A stretch of DNA of 64,000 nt from Desmonostoc muscorum LEGE 12446 (GCF_015207005.2 NZ_JADEXS020000001.1:3038001-3102000); one strand, 5' to 3'. Counted from the stretch's first letter, positions 1-9,933 are shown. A program made the numbers and translations. Notes: generated from the letters alone by a model not told the origin.

Positions 1-1176
1 TTTAATAATTTTGATGGTAATTTCTAAGTAGCTTTTTTGAATAATTTGAAATTTATGCACCCAATCTTTGAAGTATAGAAGATGAGTAAAATATTCCCCA
101 TCTATTAAAGTTCCATTTTGAGTTTTAAAAATATCAACATTTCTACCGGAAACTTTTTCTAATATTTGTCCAGATTTATATTCAGGAGATAAAGTGCCGC
201 GATCGCCAATTTTATAACGAATCAGCGGCATAGCAAAGTTCGTGAGAGAAGTAATCAAAATATTACCTTCAACTCCTGTCGGCACAGGGTTATTGTCATC
301 ATCAACAATTTCAATATAATTACCCCAAGGAGCTACCCACAATCCTTGCTGTCCTGGTTTTTCACAAGCTACATCGCTGACTTCTCTAGAACCATAACGA
401 TTAAATACTTGGCACTGAAATACACTCTCAATCTTTTGCCGCATCCAACTATAAAGTGTCCCAGCAGAAGTGATAATTGCCTTTTGAGGAACAAGTTTAA
501 TTTGTTCATTTTCAGCAAATTTTGCTAATTCATAAATTGCCTGAGCGTAGGCAACAATCAACTTTGGTGGTTTTGTATTCAGCAATTTTAGAAAATCTCT
601 CATTTTTTGAGGAGTCATCTGAAAGGCATTCATATATGTAGTATTTCTCAAAAAATTAAAAAAGTTTGCCTTCCATCCCATCGTGCCATTAAAAATGTCT
701 TTTTCTGAACCCCATAAACGTACTTCTGGCTCTCCTAATTCTCGCCCAACTAAATAAGAATAAAATAAGCTAATTGCTGTAGAATGGTCATTATATTCAG
801 CATCTTGAATTAACTTAATCGGTTCTCCAGTTGAACCACCTGATGTATTGAAATACCACTGACGTTGTGCTAAATCTGTAGATTTTAGTTGTTCAAAGTT
901 GGCACGAATAATATCTTTTGTGAGAATTGGTAATTGATAAAGATATAGTTCTGGTTTTTGCTCAATAATTGCATCATTAGGCAGGCTATTGATTAGTTGG
1001 GCATAGTATGGAACTGATTGATGACAGTGAATTAGGAGCTTTGTTAGCAAGCCTCTAGTGATGTCAATGGAGATATTAGATAAACTTTCTTTGACGAATT
1101 GATTATAAAGTTGAGGAAAATAGTAATTTCTAGAAGAGGCATAATTGAAGTAAATAAATTTTCGGATATTCATCAT
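1..1176 (-). CDS. CapK/PaaK-like adenylate-forming enzyme, partial (3' end outside window)
   Basis: Reading the minus strand from an ATG at 1176 gives 392 codons with no stop before the window edge, so the C-terminus is missing. A serine/glycine-rich nucleotide loop (SGGSTGEP, residues 112-119) and a YGSREV adenylation motif (about 261-266) place it in the phenylacetate-CoA ligase/CapK superfamily, whose members activate a carboxylate as an acyl-adenylate. CapK-type members occur in capsule and exopolysaccharide clusters, where they are thought to prepare an acyl or amino-acid substituent; that role is inferred here from the neighbours. It is the last visible gene of the minus-strand polysaccharide operon, 115 bp after the GT4 gene. 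A second ATG at 1173 is an equally possible start. The substrate cannot be told from sequence. Confidence 0.85.
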   Translation of the reverse strand, partial: MMNIRKFIYFNYASSRNYYFPQLYNQFVKESLSNISIDITRGLLTKLLIHCHQSVPYYAQLINSLPNDAIIEQKPELYLYQLPILTKDIIRANFEQLKSTDLAQRQWYFNTSGGSTGEPIKLIQDAEYNDHSTAISLFYSYLVGRELGEPEVRLWGSEKDIFNGTMGWKANFFNFLRNTTYMNAFQMTPQKMRDFLKLLNTKPPKLIVAYAQAIYELAKFAENEQIKLVPQKAIITSAGTLYSWMRQKIESVFQCQVFNRYGSREVSDVACEKPGQQGLWVAPWGNYIEIVDDDNNPVPTGVEGNILITSLTNFAMPLIRYKIGDRGTLSPEYKSGQILEKVSGRNVDIFKTQNGTLIDGEYFTHLLYFKDWVHKFQIIQKSYLEITIKIIK

Positions 1177-1291
1177 AAAAGGTTTTTAAAATTACTATAA
1201 GTTTTAGAACTTTATGAAAAAATGAACCGCAAATTAGACAGATGAATAGATAAATATTGTGTATTTAAAGAAAGTATTTTTTTCTATTGAA

Positions 1292-2434
1292 TCATTTAAC
1301 TTTTGCAGTATTTGATTCTGATTTATGAATTTTGAATTTTTCTTCAGTAACTTCAGCTAACACTTTTTCCCACATTTTCATTATTTTTTCGACACCAAAT
1401 CTTTCAGTTATTTCTGGTGCGTGAGCAGCTAAAGATTTTCGTTCTTGTTCATTAGATATCAGTCGTTCCATTGCTGCGGCTAATGCTGAAATATCTTCAT
1501 TGGGAACCAAAATACCATCTATACGATCACGAATAATTTCTCGTGGCCCACTAGGACAATCTGTCGATATAACTGGTAATCCACATGCCATTGCTTCGCA
1601 AAGAGCATTTGGAAAACCTTCAAAGCGGGAAGACATAATAAAAAAATCTGCCTCTTGTAAAAAAGCATAGGTATTGTTCACCATTCCCGGAAAATGAACG
1701 CGATCGCCAAGTCCGAGTTGATTACGCAGAGATTCCAATTCTGGACGTAGTTTTCCATCTCCTAAAATAGTTAATGTCCATTCTGGATAATTATCTTTTA
1801 GTTTTGCAAAAGCTTGTAGTAATAAATCAAAGCCTTTTTCTCGGACAAAACGTCCCATAGCAATGAGCGATCGCTGTGCTAACAATTTTTCTGATGACTG
1901 TTTATTTATTGGCGGTAATATAACCATATTAGGGATGATACAGCTATTATTTTGCAGTCTGTATGGAAAATAATCTCTTGCTTGCTGGGTTTGAAAAACA
2001 ATTTTATCTGCAAATAAATAAGTCAATTGTCGCAGTTGTTGCCAATTGTGACCTAAATAACTTTTTTCGGGATTACTACGTTCAGAAACTATTACTGGTA
2101 TGTTTAACCACCGCGTTGCTAGTAAAGTGATAATATTAATTTTAGACATGAAGCTAATTACAACATCTGGTTGGCTATTAATAATTGCATCTCGTAGAAT
2201 TTGGATACGTTTAAAGTTTTTCCAAATGCCAATAATTGCATTAGGAGATTTTTCAGCTATAGCCAAGGGAAAATAAATTATATGAGAGTCTAAATAGAAG
2301 TTGGGTATTTTATTGCCATCAAATGTTAATAGAGTAATCTGCCATCCCTTAGCTGACCAGTAATTTGCCATGATTGACATAATACGTTCGGCACCACCGT
2401 AGGTAAGGGAATGAATAATTAATGTTATTTTCAT
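1292..2434 (-). CDS. Glycosyltransferase family 4 protein
   Basis: 380 residues with the GT-B fold layout of family GT4. The N-terminal glycine-rich loop follows HSLTYGGAE (residues 8-16), and the C-terminal half holds the nucleotide-sugar binding signature EGFPNALCEAMACGLPV followed by a PSGPREII segment, including the paired glutamates typical of retaining GT4 enzymes. It would transfer an activated sugar to a growing glycan at the cytoplasmic face of the membrane; donor and acceptor are unknown. It lies between the MurJ-like flippase and the CapK-like gene in the same direction, which supports exopolysaccharide or lipopolysaccharide assembly. Length is normal for the family. Confidence 0.92.
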   Translation of the reverse strand: MKITLIIHSLTYGGAERIMSIMANYWSAKGWQITLLTFDGNKIPNFYLDSHIIYFPLAIAEKSPNAIIGIWKNFKRIQILRDAIINSQPDVVISFMSKINIITLLATRWLNIPVIVSERSNPEKSYLGHNWQQLRQLTYLFADKIVFQTQQARDYFPYRLQNNSCIIPNMVILPPINKQSSEKLLAQRSLIAMGRFVREKGFDLLLQAFAKLKDNYPEWTLTILGDGKLRPELESLRNQLGLGDRVHFPGMVNNTYAFLQEADFFIMSSRFEGFPNALCEAMACGLPVISTDCPSGPREIIRDRIDGILVPNEDISALAAAMERLISNEQERKSLAAHAPEITERFGVEKIMKMWEKVLAEVTEEKFKIHKSESNTAKVK

Positions 2435-2501
2435 TGTGTGGTAATATTTAAAATCACGCAGAGGCGCAGAGAAGAGAGATTAAGAGACGAGTATTTGGAA
2501 A

Positions 2502-3863
2502 TTAGGTTACTAGGGTAGCAGAATTTTTTTTGAGTTTTTTATTAGCAAAATATAATAAAAATAAGAATGCTAAGGCGGAAACACAGGCTGTTGAGAGAGC
2601 GATACCTGTAACGCCAAAATAATGGATAAATAAATAGTTTAAAACAATATTGTTGATGAGATTATAGGCGGAAGCCCACATCAATATATGATTAGCTTGC
2701 ATTGCTGAAATTAACCTGACTACTAAAATGCCTGCTACATGAAAAGGTATTTGGAGAGCAAAACAATTTTGAATTTGAGCTACTAAATGAGTGTCGGTAG
2801 CGGTAAATGAACCTCTTTGAAATAGTATTCGGACTATAGATTCAGAAAAGATAAATAAAAATGCTGACAGTAGAGTAGTTGTGACAAAGATGATCTGTAT
2901 ATATCGCTTAAGTGTGCGATGCGTCTCTGTCCAATGATTAGCAGCTATCATTTTGGAAAAATAGGGAATCACGGCAGTACTCAATGCTGTAGTTGCTAGA
3001 GACATCGGAAATGCAATTACTTTGTTACCGTAATTGAGTGCTGCTACACTACCAGGTAACAACATTGCTGCCATAGATTGATCTACTAAATTTGTACTAC
3101 ACATTAAAAGTCCCCCTGCAATCATGGGGAAATATTGACGAACAACTTGATGCAGATTAGTATCAAATCCATACCATTTAGGAAGCCATGAAGCGCCTTG
3201 TCGGTGCAATCCTATTCCTAAAATAACTATTTCTAGTACTGCACCGCAGACTAAACCAGCGGCTAAAGCGAAAATACCCCAGGATTGGAGAGTTAAAAGT
3301 AATACGACGGTAACAGTCGGAGTAATAATTGGTGAGAATGCTGCTAAAGCAAAACGCTCCCCTGCATTCAATACAGCACCCCAGATAACAATGATCCCAC
3401 TTAAGAGAATAAAAGGTGCGATCGCGCAAAGCAAATGAAAAGTCAGATCTAGCTTTTCCGAACTAAATCCAGCCGCAATTCGTGGTAAATACAAAGGTGC
3501 TAGAACTACCATCAATATTGTTGTAATTACTAGCAATCCCAAGCCGCTAATTGTGGCTCCACAAAAAAGCTTTTGAGCAGCTTTTGTACCTTCATGCTCT
3601 CTTACCTGCATATAAGTAGGTATGAGAGCAGTATTAAAAGAACCAGCGACGACATTAATAATAAAAGAAGGAATCAGCAAAGCAATTAAAAACGCATCTA
3701 TGTCATCTCCAGTGCCAAACCTCTGAGCAACCACCAATTCTTTACCAACAGCCGCGACTTTAACCAATGCTGTCAATAAACCAACTATCATCGCGGCACC
3801 AAAAATTTGGCGATTGATAGAGCCACTTGTCAGCTTCTTCCAGTAATCAACTAAGCTTTGCAT
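2502..3863 (-). CDS. MurJ/MviN-like lipid-linked oligosaccharide flippase
   Basis: 453 residues, almost entirely hydrophobic with about 12 predicted membrane segments. The N-terminal half contains the MVF-family pattern (VAQRFGTGDDIDAFLIA and NTALIPTY near residues 45-85). Such proteins flip lipid-linked glycans across the cytoplasmic membrane. It is shorter than housekeeping cyanobacterial MurJ proteins, and it sits in a polysaccharide cluster only 3 bp downstream of the acyltransferase gene, so a dedicated capsule/EPS flippase is more likely than the essential lipid II flippase. That choice is inference. Confidence 0.85.
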   Translation of the reverse strand: MQSLVDYWKKLTSGSINRQIFGAAMIVGLLTALVKVAAVGKELVVAQRFGTGDDIDAFLIALLIPSFIINVVAGSFNTALIPTYMQVREHEGTKAAQKLFCGATISGLGLLVITTILMVVLAPLYLPRIAAGFSSEKLDLTFHLLCAIAPFILLSGIIVIWGAVLNAGERFALAAFSPIITPTVTVVLLLTLQSWGIFALAAGLVCGAVLEIVILGIGLHRQGASWLPKWYGFDTNLHQVVRQYFPMIAGGLLMCSTNLVDQSMAAMLLPGSVAALNYGNKVIAFPMSLATTALSTAVIPYFSKMIAANHWTETHRTLKRYIQIIFVTTTLLSAFLFIFSESIVRILFQRGSFTATDTHLVAQIQNCFALQIPFHVAGILVVRLISAMQANHILMWASAYNLINNIVLNYLFIHYFGVTGIALSTACVSALAFLFLLYFANKKLKKNSATLVT

Positions 3864-3866
3864 TTC

Positions 3867-4727
3867 TTACTCTCTCGGCGCCTCTGTATTGAAAAGTTCA
3901 GCCGGCGCTCCGACTTTTCGTTGCGTCTCTGCGTGAGATAAAAAATAAGGTATACGCAGTAAAGATAATTGAGATAAACTCATATATATCTTCAGTAAAC
4001 GTAAGTATAATTTCCCCTTCAAAGTAATTCCATTAACACAGTTAAAGTTCTTAACAACTTCTCCACCAAACTTTTCTTTAAACTGATTAATACCTAATTT
4101 TTCTTGATCTGTATTTCCGGTATACCAGCCACCAAAATCATAAATTGAAATTCCTAAATTCTTAAATCTCACAATATCTTGCCAGTGATGGTAACGATTT
4201 GCTCGTCCTAAAATCGATTGATAGGAAGTATCGTTATTATTTTTCAGTGATGCAGAATGCAAAAGACGGACTCTATTTTTACTGCGATAATAAACATGCC
4301 AAACTAAAGAATCGCCATCTTTTAACTTGACACGTGAAATATCAATTACACCAGCATCTATACGATTTTTTAGTTGAACACGATTAATTTTTGTCAAGCC
4401 TTTTTGGGAAGCAAATAAATCATAAAAATCAGAAAATTCATTGAGTATATCAGAGTCAATTTGTTCCCAGTATTCATAAATAACCTGGTCTTTTTGCTCT
4501 GCTCGCCTAATCTTATATCTATCGTTACTACTGATACTTTCCCAAAGTTCATCATGACTTTTATTTAAATCAATCAATCTTGTGTAAAATTCATCAGACT
4601 GACCACCTTGAATGGGGTGTATCCATTGCCTGTAGTGGAGTACATCAACATTATTTAATTCTTGTGGATTTTCATCAAACCAGACTTCTCCCACTGAAAA
4701 TATAAATTTTTTTGTGACAATTAACAT
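3867..4727 (-). CDS. FemAB/GNAT-fold acyltransferase-like protein with repeat-derived tail
   Basis: 286 residues. The central part (DLNKSHDELWESISSN, then KIRRAEQKD, then a long GNAT-like region ending in YDFGGWYTGNTDQEKLGINQFKEKFGGE) resembles FemAB/CelD-type acyltransferases of polysaccharide gene clusters, which attach aminoacyl or acyl groups to glycans or peptidoglycan precursors. No catalytic residue is certain. The last 20 or so residues (from about SHAETQRKV) are translated from a dispersed intergenic repeat rather than a normal protein end, so the ancestral C-terminus was probably altered. The gene is followed after 3 bp by the flippase gene, which implies cotranscription. Confidence 0.7.
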   Translation of the reverse strand: MLIVTKKFIFSVGEVWFDENPQELNNVDVLHYRQWIHPIQGGQSDEFYTRLIDLNKSHDELWESISSNDRYKIRRAEQKDQVIYEYWEQIDSDILNEFSDFYDLFASQKGLTKINRVQLKNRIDAGVIDISRVKLKDGDSLVWHVYYRSKNRVRLLHSASLKNNNDTSYQSILGRANRYHHWQDIVRFKNLGISIYDFGGWYTGNTDQEKLGINQFKEKFGGEVVKNFNCVNGITLKGKLYLRLLKIYMSLSQLSLLRIPYFLSHAETQRKVGAPAELFNTEAPRE

Positions 4728-4917
4728 CTCTTCTATCCCTTGCTATTTGATTAAAATTCAACTTCTTGAAATATACTTATAGCTAGCAGATTTTAATTCT
4801 GATTGCTTACATGTACTAATAAATAACAACCTCTCTTTCTTCTTCTCTCTGCGTCCTCCGCGTCTCTGCGTGAAACAAAAAAATCATTTTTCTAAATCAG
4901 ATCAAATAGCCAAACTT

Positions 4918-5907
4918 TCAATTGTTATTGAATCTTGGGTCAAAAACTAATCGATAACGCTTTCCGTCCACACATGCAATCCATTTATCTTGATCAATTT
5001 GGTGGGCATCAATATGGTGCATACCTATTTGATTCCAACCCACTCCACTTGCTTTAATAACTGAATTAGTTTTGACTTCTTTTTCTTGATAATTTATTTC
5101 TGTCAATTCAGTTATTTCAAAAGCTCTAACTTGATGACCATATATCCGCTCACAATCCTGGGTATATCTAACAATTTTGCCATCGAATACTATAACCCTA
5201 CCCGCTGGTCTTGCTATGTTTTTATTTCCTTGAATCACTGGGCTTTTCGGATGTTCAATCCAACCATCCATTAAATCTTGAGAATAATAAAGACGTAATG
5301 TATTTCTTGCTTCTGATGTTGCAGTTAACAGCCACCAAAGATTATTGTGTTGAAAAATACTAGGATCTACAAAATCACTTTGAGCAAGTAAAGTTTTGAC
5401 ATAAGACCATTTTGTGGGGAAATTAACTGCTTTATATAAACGAATAGAACTAGCTTCAGAAGTTTCTGGAATCAAATAATAGTCATTTTGATATTTGAAT
5501 ACATATGGATAAGATAAATGAAATGGTTCATCAAGTACAATTTGTTGGTAATTCCATTTGTATGCATCATTGCTAGTTGCTAGTCCTATTACTCCTTTAT
5601 TTTGTAGACCATTCAAGACTTCAAAAAACATATACCACATGCCGCCTTCACTAACCATAAATGGATCAGCAACAAAGTGCGCTGGAACATCTGTTATATC
5701 CTTGGCAGTCAAAACTGGATTAATAATTGTGTCTGGACAAACAAAATCAAAAGGAGATTCGCCTGTATAAATTCCAATTGACCACTCACTTCTTCTTGTG
5801 ATAAAAATCTTGGCTATGTTTTTAATCCCAGCCAAATATCTATTATTAACCCTAGATACTCTATCGAATACCTGTGAAATACTGTTGAGATTAGAATTTT
5901 TGTACAT
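4918..5907 (-). CDS. GINT1-like / GH43-type five-bladed beta-propeller protein
   Basis: 329 residues. Repeated strands with the pattern ADPFMV, GVIGLATS, YPYVFKYQNDYYLIPE, DPSIFQHNNLWWLL and LRLYYSQDL are characteristic of the five-bladed propeller of GH43/GH32-type enzymes, closest in pattern to the N-terminal domain named after plant glucosamine inositolphosphorylceramide transferase 1. In bacteria such domains appear in glycan clusters, often joined to formyltransferase-like or glycosyltransferase domains; here it stands alone. Carbohydrate binding or transfer is likely, with activity unknown. It lies between capD and the FemAB-like gene. Confidence 0.7.
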   Translation of the reverse strand: MYKNSNLNSISQVFDRVSRVNNRYLAGIKNIAKIFITRRSEWSIGIYTGESPFDFVCPDTIINPVLTAKDITDVPAHFVADPFMVSEGGMWYMFFEVLNGLQNKGVIGLATSNDAYKWNYQQIVLDEPFHLSYPYVFKYQNDYYLIPETSEASSIRLYKAVNFPTKWSYVKTLLAQSDFVDPSIFQHNNLWWLLTATSEARNTLRLYYSQDLMDGWIEHPKSPVIQGNKNIARPAGRVIVFDGKIVRYTQDCERIYGHQVRAFEITELTEINYQEKEVKTNSVIKASGVGWNQIGMHHIDAHQIDQDKWIACVDGKRYRLVFDPRFNNN

Positions 5908-6010
5908 ATTTATTCTGTCGATGAAGGTAGATTTCGAGGTAATACCAATCCAATTTAAAAAAATCTGACAGAGAAATTGCTAAAAAAAATGTATCACTAG
6001 GTTTCCACAA

Positions 6011-6038
6011 TCCAAAATCTAAAATCTAAAATCTAAAA
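6011..6038. repeat. AAAATCT heptamer array
   Basis: Four tandem units of the AAAATCT type sit immediately next to the stop codon of the CapD-like gene. This is one of many copies of a heptameric repeat family in this window. Confidence 0.9.
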
Positions 6039-8078
6039 TTAAGATTTTGCCTGTGCCAGCATATTCATGTTCGGCTTGACTCTAAGCGAAGAATTGCTAG
6101 AAGTATTTGCTGTCATATAAGTATCTAAGTGTTTGGGTTTATATCCTGGTACTAATTGTTCAAGTAAAAACAGAATAAAGTTAATATCATTTTTCACTGC
6201 TGCTTGACACAAAGTTGCTACAGTAACATCCAAATTTTCTGGAATCATCCCACTAGCATTTTTTACTACTAACAGTTTTTCGTGTTCAGTTGGTTCATAT
6301 TCTTCGCCGGGAATAAATAATTCCTCAAATAACTTTTCTCCTGGACGCAAACCAGTAAACACAATCTCTATATCTTGGTTAATTTCGTATCCGGAAAGGC
6401 GAATTAATTCCTTAGCCAAGTCAACAATTTTTACAGGTTTCCCCATATTTAGCATTAAAACTTCACCACCACGGCCAAGTACCGCAGCCTGCAAAACGAG
6501 TTGAACTGCTTCGGGAATAGTCATGAAATAACGACGAATATCTGGATGAGTAACGGTTACTGGTCCGCCTGCTGCAATTTGTTTTTTAAAAGTGGGAACT
6601 ACACTACCTCGACTGCCTAAAACGTTGCCAAATCGCACGGTGACATAAGGATTGCCACTTTCCTTTGCAGCTTGCAGCACCAACATTTCAGCAACTCTTT
6701 TACTAGCACCCATCACATTGGTAGGATTAACTGCTTTGTCTGTGGAAATCATCACGAAATGTTTCACATCATATTTCAAGGCTAGTTCTAGTAAATTTTT
6801 TGTTCCCATTACATTGTTCGTGATTGCTTCTACTGGATTTAATTCCATGAGTGGGACATGTTTATGAGCCGCAGCATGAAAAATTACATCAGGTTGAAAG
6901 ATTTCAAATGCATGTTCTAATCGAAACTTGAAGCGAATATCAGCAATAAAGGTAGAAATATGAGGAGTGTTGATTGATGATTTGCCCTCATTTTCGAGTA
7001 CTTGCACAAGTTGTTCTAATTCTTGTTGAATATTGAATACAGAGTTTTCTCCATGTCCCATAAGTATCATTTGGGCAGGATTACATTTAAAAATTTGACG
7101 GCATAGTTCGCTACCAATTGAGCCACCTGAACCTGTGATCAATACTGTTTTGCCTTTGAGAAATTGGTAAACTTTTTCAAAATCTATTTGTACAGGTTCA
7201 CGTCTGAGTAAATCTTCAATTCGTACATCCCGAATGCTGTCAACTCGCACACGACCATTGAGGATTTCATGTATGCCTGGTAAAGTGCTAGTTTGAGTTC
7301 CAGTTGCTTTGCAAATATCTACGATTTCTCGAATAACTCCACCTGTAACTGTCGGCATAGCAATGATAACTTTGTGGATTTGGAGAGATTTTAAAACATC
7401 AGGAATTTGGTAGCGATCGCCAACTACAGGAATCCCACGTATGTATGCTCGAAATTTATGAGGATCGTCGTCAATAAAAGCCACAGGATGAAACCCTAAT
7501 TGTGGATTTCTTTGCATTTCCTGTACCAAAGAAATTCCAGCATTACCAGCACCAACTATTAATACACGTTCTTGTGGGTTAAATACTGCACGTTGCTGAC
7601 TAATTCTTTCTACAATCCGAATACTAAAACGCAGTCCCCCAATGAAAATACACGAAAGTAACCCATCGATTAATGGGAGCGATCGCGGCAGTATATCCAA
7701 TCCTAAATATGCTATAAATCCCATAGCATCAAAGAATACTGCTTGGATTAATACCGCAATACCCATGAGTATAGTTATATATAAAAGTTCTTCAATACTC
7801 GCATAGCGCCAGTAAACCTTATAAAAACTAAAATTCCACAATACAGTCAGTTTGACTGATAAAAAAAGTATTGTTGCAATTCCTAATTGTGATTTATATT
7901 CTTCGATAAAAAATTTTCCGTCTAAACCTAGATTCAGAGCTAAAAAAGTTGTTATCAAAAAAACAAGAATATCAAAAATAAACAAATGTCTATTTCTGAT
8001 ATTTAGCAAATTTTTTAATAACTTACTAATTAATTTTTGAGGCAGCCAATTGGAAACAAGTAACAATAATAAATTCAT
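6039..8078 (-). CDS. CapD/WbpM-type UDP-sugar 4,6-dehydratase/epimerase, membrane-anchored
   Basis: 679 residues from the ATG at 8078; an upstream TTG at 8087 is possible but less likely. Four N-terminal membrane helices (about 20-160) are followed by a first Rossmann-like domain (VLIVGAGNAGISL, about 175-190) and a second catalytic SDR domain (TGSGGSIGSEL, about 312-322; STDKAVNPTNVMGASKR, with the methionine-containing SMK-type catalytic motif known in WbpM/FlaA1/PglF). These enzymes convert UDP-GlcNAc-type nucleotides to 4-keto-6-deoxy sugars, the first step to diamino- or deoxy-sugars of surface glycans. It is the first gene of the minus-strand glycan operon, so the promoter should lie within 8079-8600. 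Confidence 0.95.
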   Translation of the reverse strand: MNLLLLLVSNWLPQKLISKLLKNLLNIRNRHLFIFDILVFLITTFLALNLGLDGKFFIEEYKSQLGIATILFLSVKLTVLWNFSFYKVYWRYASIEELLYITILMGIAVLIQAVFFDAMGFIAYLGLDILPRSLPLIDGLLSCIFIGGLRFSIRIVERISQQRAVFNPQERVLIVGAGNAGISLVQEMQRNPQLGFHPVAFIDDDPHKFRAYIRGIPVVGDRYQIPDVLKSLQIHKVIIAMPTVTGGVIREIVDICKATGTQTSTLPGIHEILNGRVRVDSIRDVRIEDLLRREPVQIDFEKVYQFLKGKTVLITGSGGSIGSELCRQIFKCNPAQMILMGHGENSVFNIQQELEQLVQVLENEGKSSINTPHISTFIADIRFKFRLEHAFEIFQPDVIFHAAAHKHVPLMELNPVEAITNNVMGTKNLLELALKYDVKHFVMISTDKAVNPTNVMGASKRVAEMLVLQAAKESGNPYVTVRFGNVLGSRGSVVPTFKKQIAAGGPVTVTHPDIRRYFMTIPEAVQLVLQAAVLGRGGEVLMLNMGKPVKIVDLAKELIRLSGYEINQDIEIVFTGLRPGEKLFEELFIPGEEYEPTEHEKLLVVKNASGMIPENLDVTVATLCQAAVKNDINFILFLLEQLVPGYKPKHLDTYMTANTSSNSSLRVKPNMNMLAQAKS

Positions 8079-8706
8079 GCCTGTCAAAACCTCTAGGATA
8101 ATCTAAATAATCATCGGTTGGATTAGACAATCAAATATAGTCATTTATCCCTAAAACAAGTACCTTTACGATAAATCACCCTATAAATGCACATTTTAGG
8201 GATTTGAAAATCTAACGAATTGTCTAACTTAGATTAGATTATTAATGTCTAGCAAATTAACTATCTCAAGTTCAAAATTGGGTGTATATCTTGTTGAACA
8301 TTATCGTTTTTATCAAGGAGATATTTTTGCTCAAAAGAAATACTCCTAATTTTTTAAATCAAACATTTAAAATCAGGTGATAGTCGTTAACACGACTATT
8401 AAAACTTGTTGTTGTTGTTAATGTTTTATCGTTCTAACAACTTTGTAGCAGTTTCTTATCTGTTGCGTCATGCCAAATTGGCGTAGCTTGTGCATATAAA
8501 AAGACATAACCGTATATGCTTATTTGTAGGCTAGTAGTTATTGTTACCGAATAATAAATCCCTGATGAATGAAATTCGCAGTTCATTTTGCAGACAAACA
8601 AAACCCGCCTGCGCGGGTTAAAAAGTTTACTGTTTCATAAATCTAGGTTAGTAGACTTTGCTTGTATTCTGACTTCTGACTTCTGACTTCTGACTTCTGA
8701 ATTCTA
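8079..8706. other. Intergenic region between capD-like gene and ilvN
   Basis: About 630 bp of AT-rich DNA with no convincing gene. It must hold the promoter of the polysaccharide operon; I could not assign -35/-10 boxes with confidence. Near the ilvN side it contains a hairpin terminator (8602-8619) and a CTGACTT heptamer array (about 8668-8703). Confidence 0.7.
8602..8619 (-). terminator. Rho-independent terminator after ilvN (repeat-type hairpin)
   Basis: Perfect 7-bp stem AACCCGC / GCGGGTT with loop CTGC. Read on the minus strand it is followed by TTTTGTTT, as expected for the end of ilvN transcription. The same hairpin recurs at 15840-15857. Confidence 0.75.
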
Positions 8707-9225
8707 CTAAACCTTTGCTTCCAAAGATTTTAGTAATTCGGTATTCACACCCGATTCACGAGTTAGGGCAATTTTGCCAGTGCGGGCGATTTCTCTGAGA
8801 CCAAATTTTTGTAAAACTTGCACGATCGCTACCATCTTACCTGGATCTCCCACAACTTCTAAAGTCAGAGAATCTTCCGCCACATCTACGACTCGTGCCC
8901 GGAAAATCTGAGACAGTTCGATAACTTCAGAACGATTGCTGCTGGTAGCATTCACCTTTAACAGCATCAATTCTCGCTCTACACAAGGAGTTTCAGTAAT
9001 ATCCTGTACTTTGAGGACATTGACTAACTTGTATAATTGCTTGGTGAGTTGTTCGATCACGCGATCGTCACCGGGTACAACCATCGTAATTCGTGAGACT
9101 CCTCCCTGTTCAGCCGGGCCAACAGCAAGGCTTTCAATATTAAAACCACGACGCGCAAACAAACCAGAAATGCGGGACAGAACACCCGCCTCATCTTCTA
9201 CGAGAACTGAAAGAGTATGTTTCAT
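8707..9225 (-). CDS. ilvN: Acetolactate synthase small (regulatory) subunit
   Basis: 172 residues from the ATG at 9225 (a TTG three codons earlier is also in frame). The N-terminal ACT domain is plain ([21 protein letters not shown], then RRGFNIESL), followed by the C-terminal ALS_ss_C region (ELMLLKV, then [20 protein letters not shown]). IlvN binds valine and controls the catalytic IlvB subunit in branched-chain amino-acid synthesis. Length is normal. The large-subunit gene is not next to it, as is common in cyanobacteria. Confidence 0.97.
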   Translation of the reverse strand: MKHTLSVLVEDEAGVLSRISGLFARRGFNIESLAVGPAEQGGVSRITMVVPGDDRVIEQLTKQLYKLVNVLKVQDITETPCVERELMLLKVNATSSNRSEVIELSQIFRARVVDVAEDSLTLEVVGDPGKMVAIVQVLQKFGLREIARTGKIALTRESGVNTELLKSLEAKV

Positions 9226-9503
9226 CTTCGCCAACAGAGGCTAGAGCAGGATTTGAGTAACGCAGACACTAGCTAAGGCTACGCTAGACATACTGCCGCA
9301 CTAAATTTCTCAGTGCGACCTTTTATTTTAAACTTAATAGCTGCACTCATTGCATATCTAGAAAAAAATTGTTCAAAAATCATCCTCTAAGTAGGAATTC
9401 TAGTGAGTGCATATCTTTTTATTGGCAGATGCAGCATTTTTGTAAAGCTTTTATACTCAGATATGAATCAACCTCTAAATACGCTAATAGGAGAAAAGCA
9501 TTT

Positions 9504-9872
9504 ATGTCTTGGTTAAAAAGACTATTTGGAATGGAAAAACCTCAAAATGCCGAAGTAAATCCTACCGCCCAGGCAATACCCCAAACTCCTAGTCCTACTG
9601 CTGCGCCTACCGCTACACAATCAATACCGCCAGAACGTCTAGGATTAAATGGAGAATATGACCAGAGTGGTTTAGCAAAGCGGGTAGCATTGGCATTCGA
9701 CCAAGATGCCGAACTAGATGATGTTAATACTCTTTGGGTTGCTCAAACAGGTAGCACTGTAGTGCTAAAAGGTAAAGTTCCCAGCCAAGAAATTCTCACC
9801 AGAATGATTTCTGTAGCCCGTACTGTGAATGGTGCTACAAATGTTGACAGCAGCCAAACTACCGTCGGATAA
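9504..9872 (+). CDS. BON-domain protein
   Basis: 122 residues. The start at ATG 9504 is chosen because AGGAGA lies about 10 bp upstream and the sequence begins MSWLKRLFGM; an in-frame extension upstream to 9369 has no protein-like character. After a Pro/Thr/Ala-rich linker (about 20-55) comes a BON-type domain (LAKRVALAFDQDAELDDVNTLWV, then GSTVVLKGKVPSQEIL, ending TVNGATNVDSSQ). BON domains bind phospholipid or periplasmic partners. There is no signal peptide, so a cytoplasmic or LysM/BON (YgaU)-like role is possible. Function unknown. Confidence 0.8.
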   Translation: MSWLKRLFGMEKPQNAEVNPTAQAIPQTPSPTAAPTATQSIPPERLGLNGEYDQSGLAKRVALAFDQDAELDDVNTLWVAQTGSTVVLKGKVPSQEILTRMISVARTVNGATNVDSSQTTVG

Positions 9873-9910
9873 CAAGAGGGCACAGGAGACAAGGAAAATA
9901 ACTCTTGTAC

Positions 9911-9930
9911 AGACGCGATGAATCGCGTCT
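9911..9930 (+). terminator. Palindromic hairpin AGACGCGAT/ATCGCGTCT
   Basis: A 9-bp perfect stem with a 2-base loop, followed by TTTCC, lies 38 bp after the BON-protein stop and just before the convergent hydrolase gene. The same palindrome recurs at 28002-28021, so it is a dispersed repeat that may also end transcription. Confidence 0.55.
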
Positions 9931-9933
9931 TTC

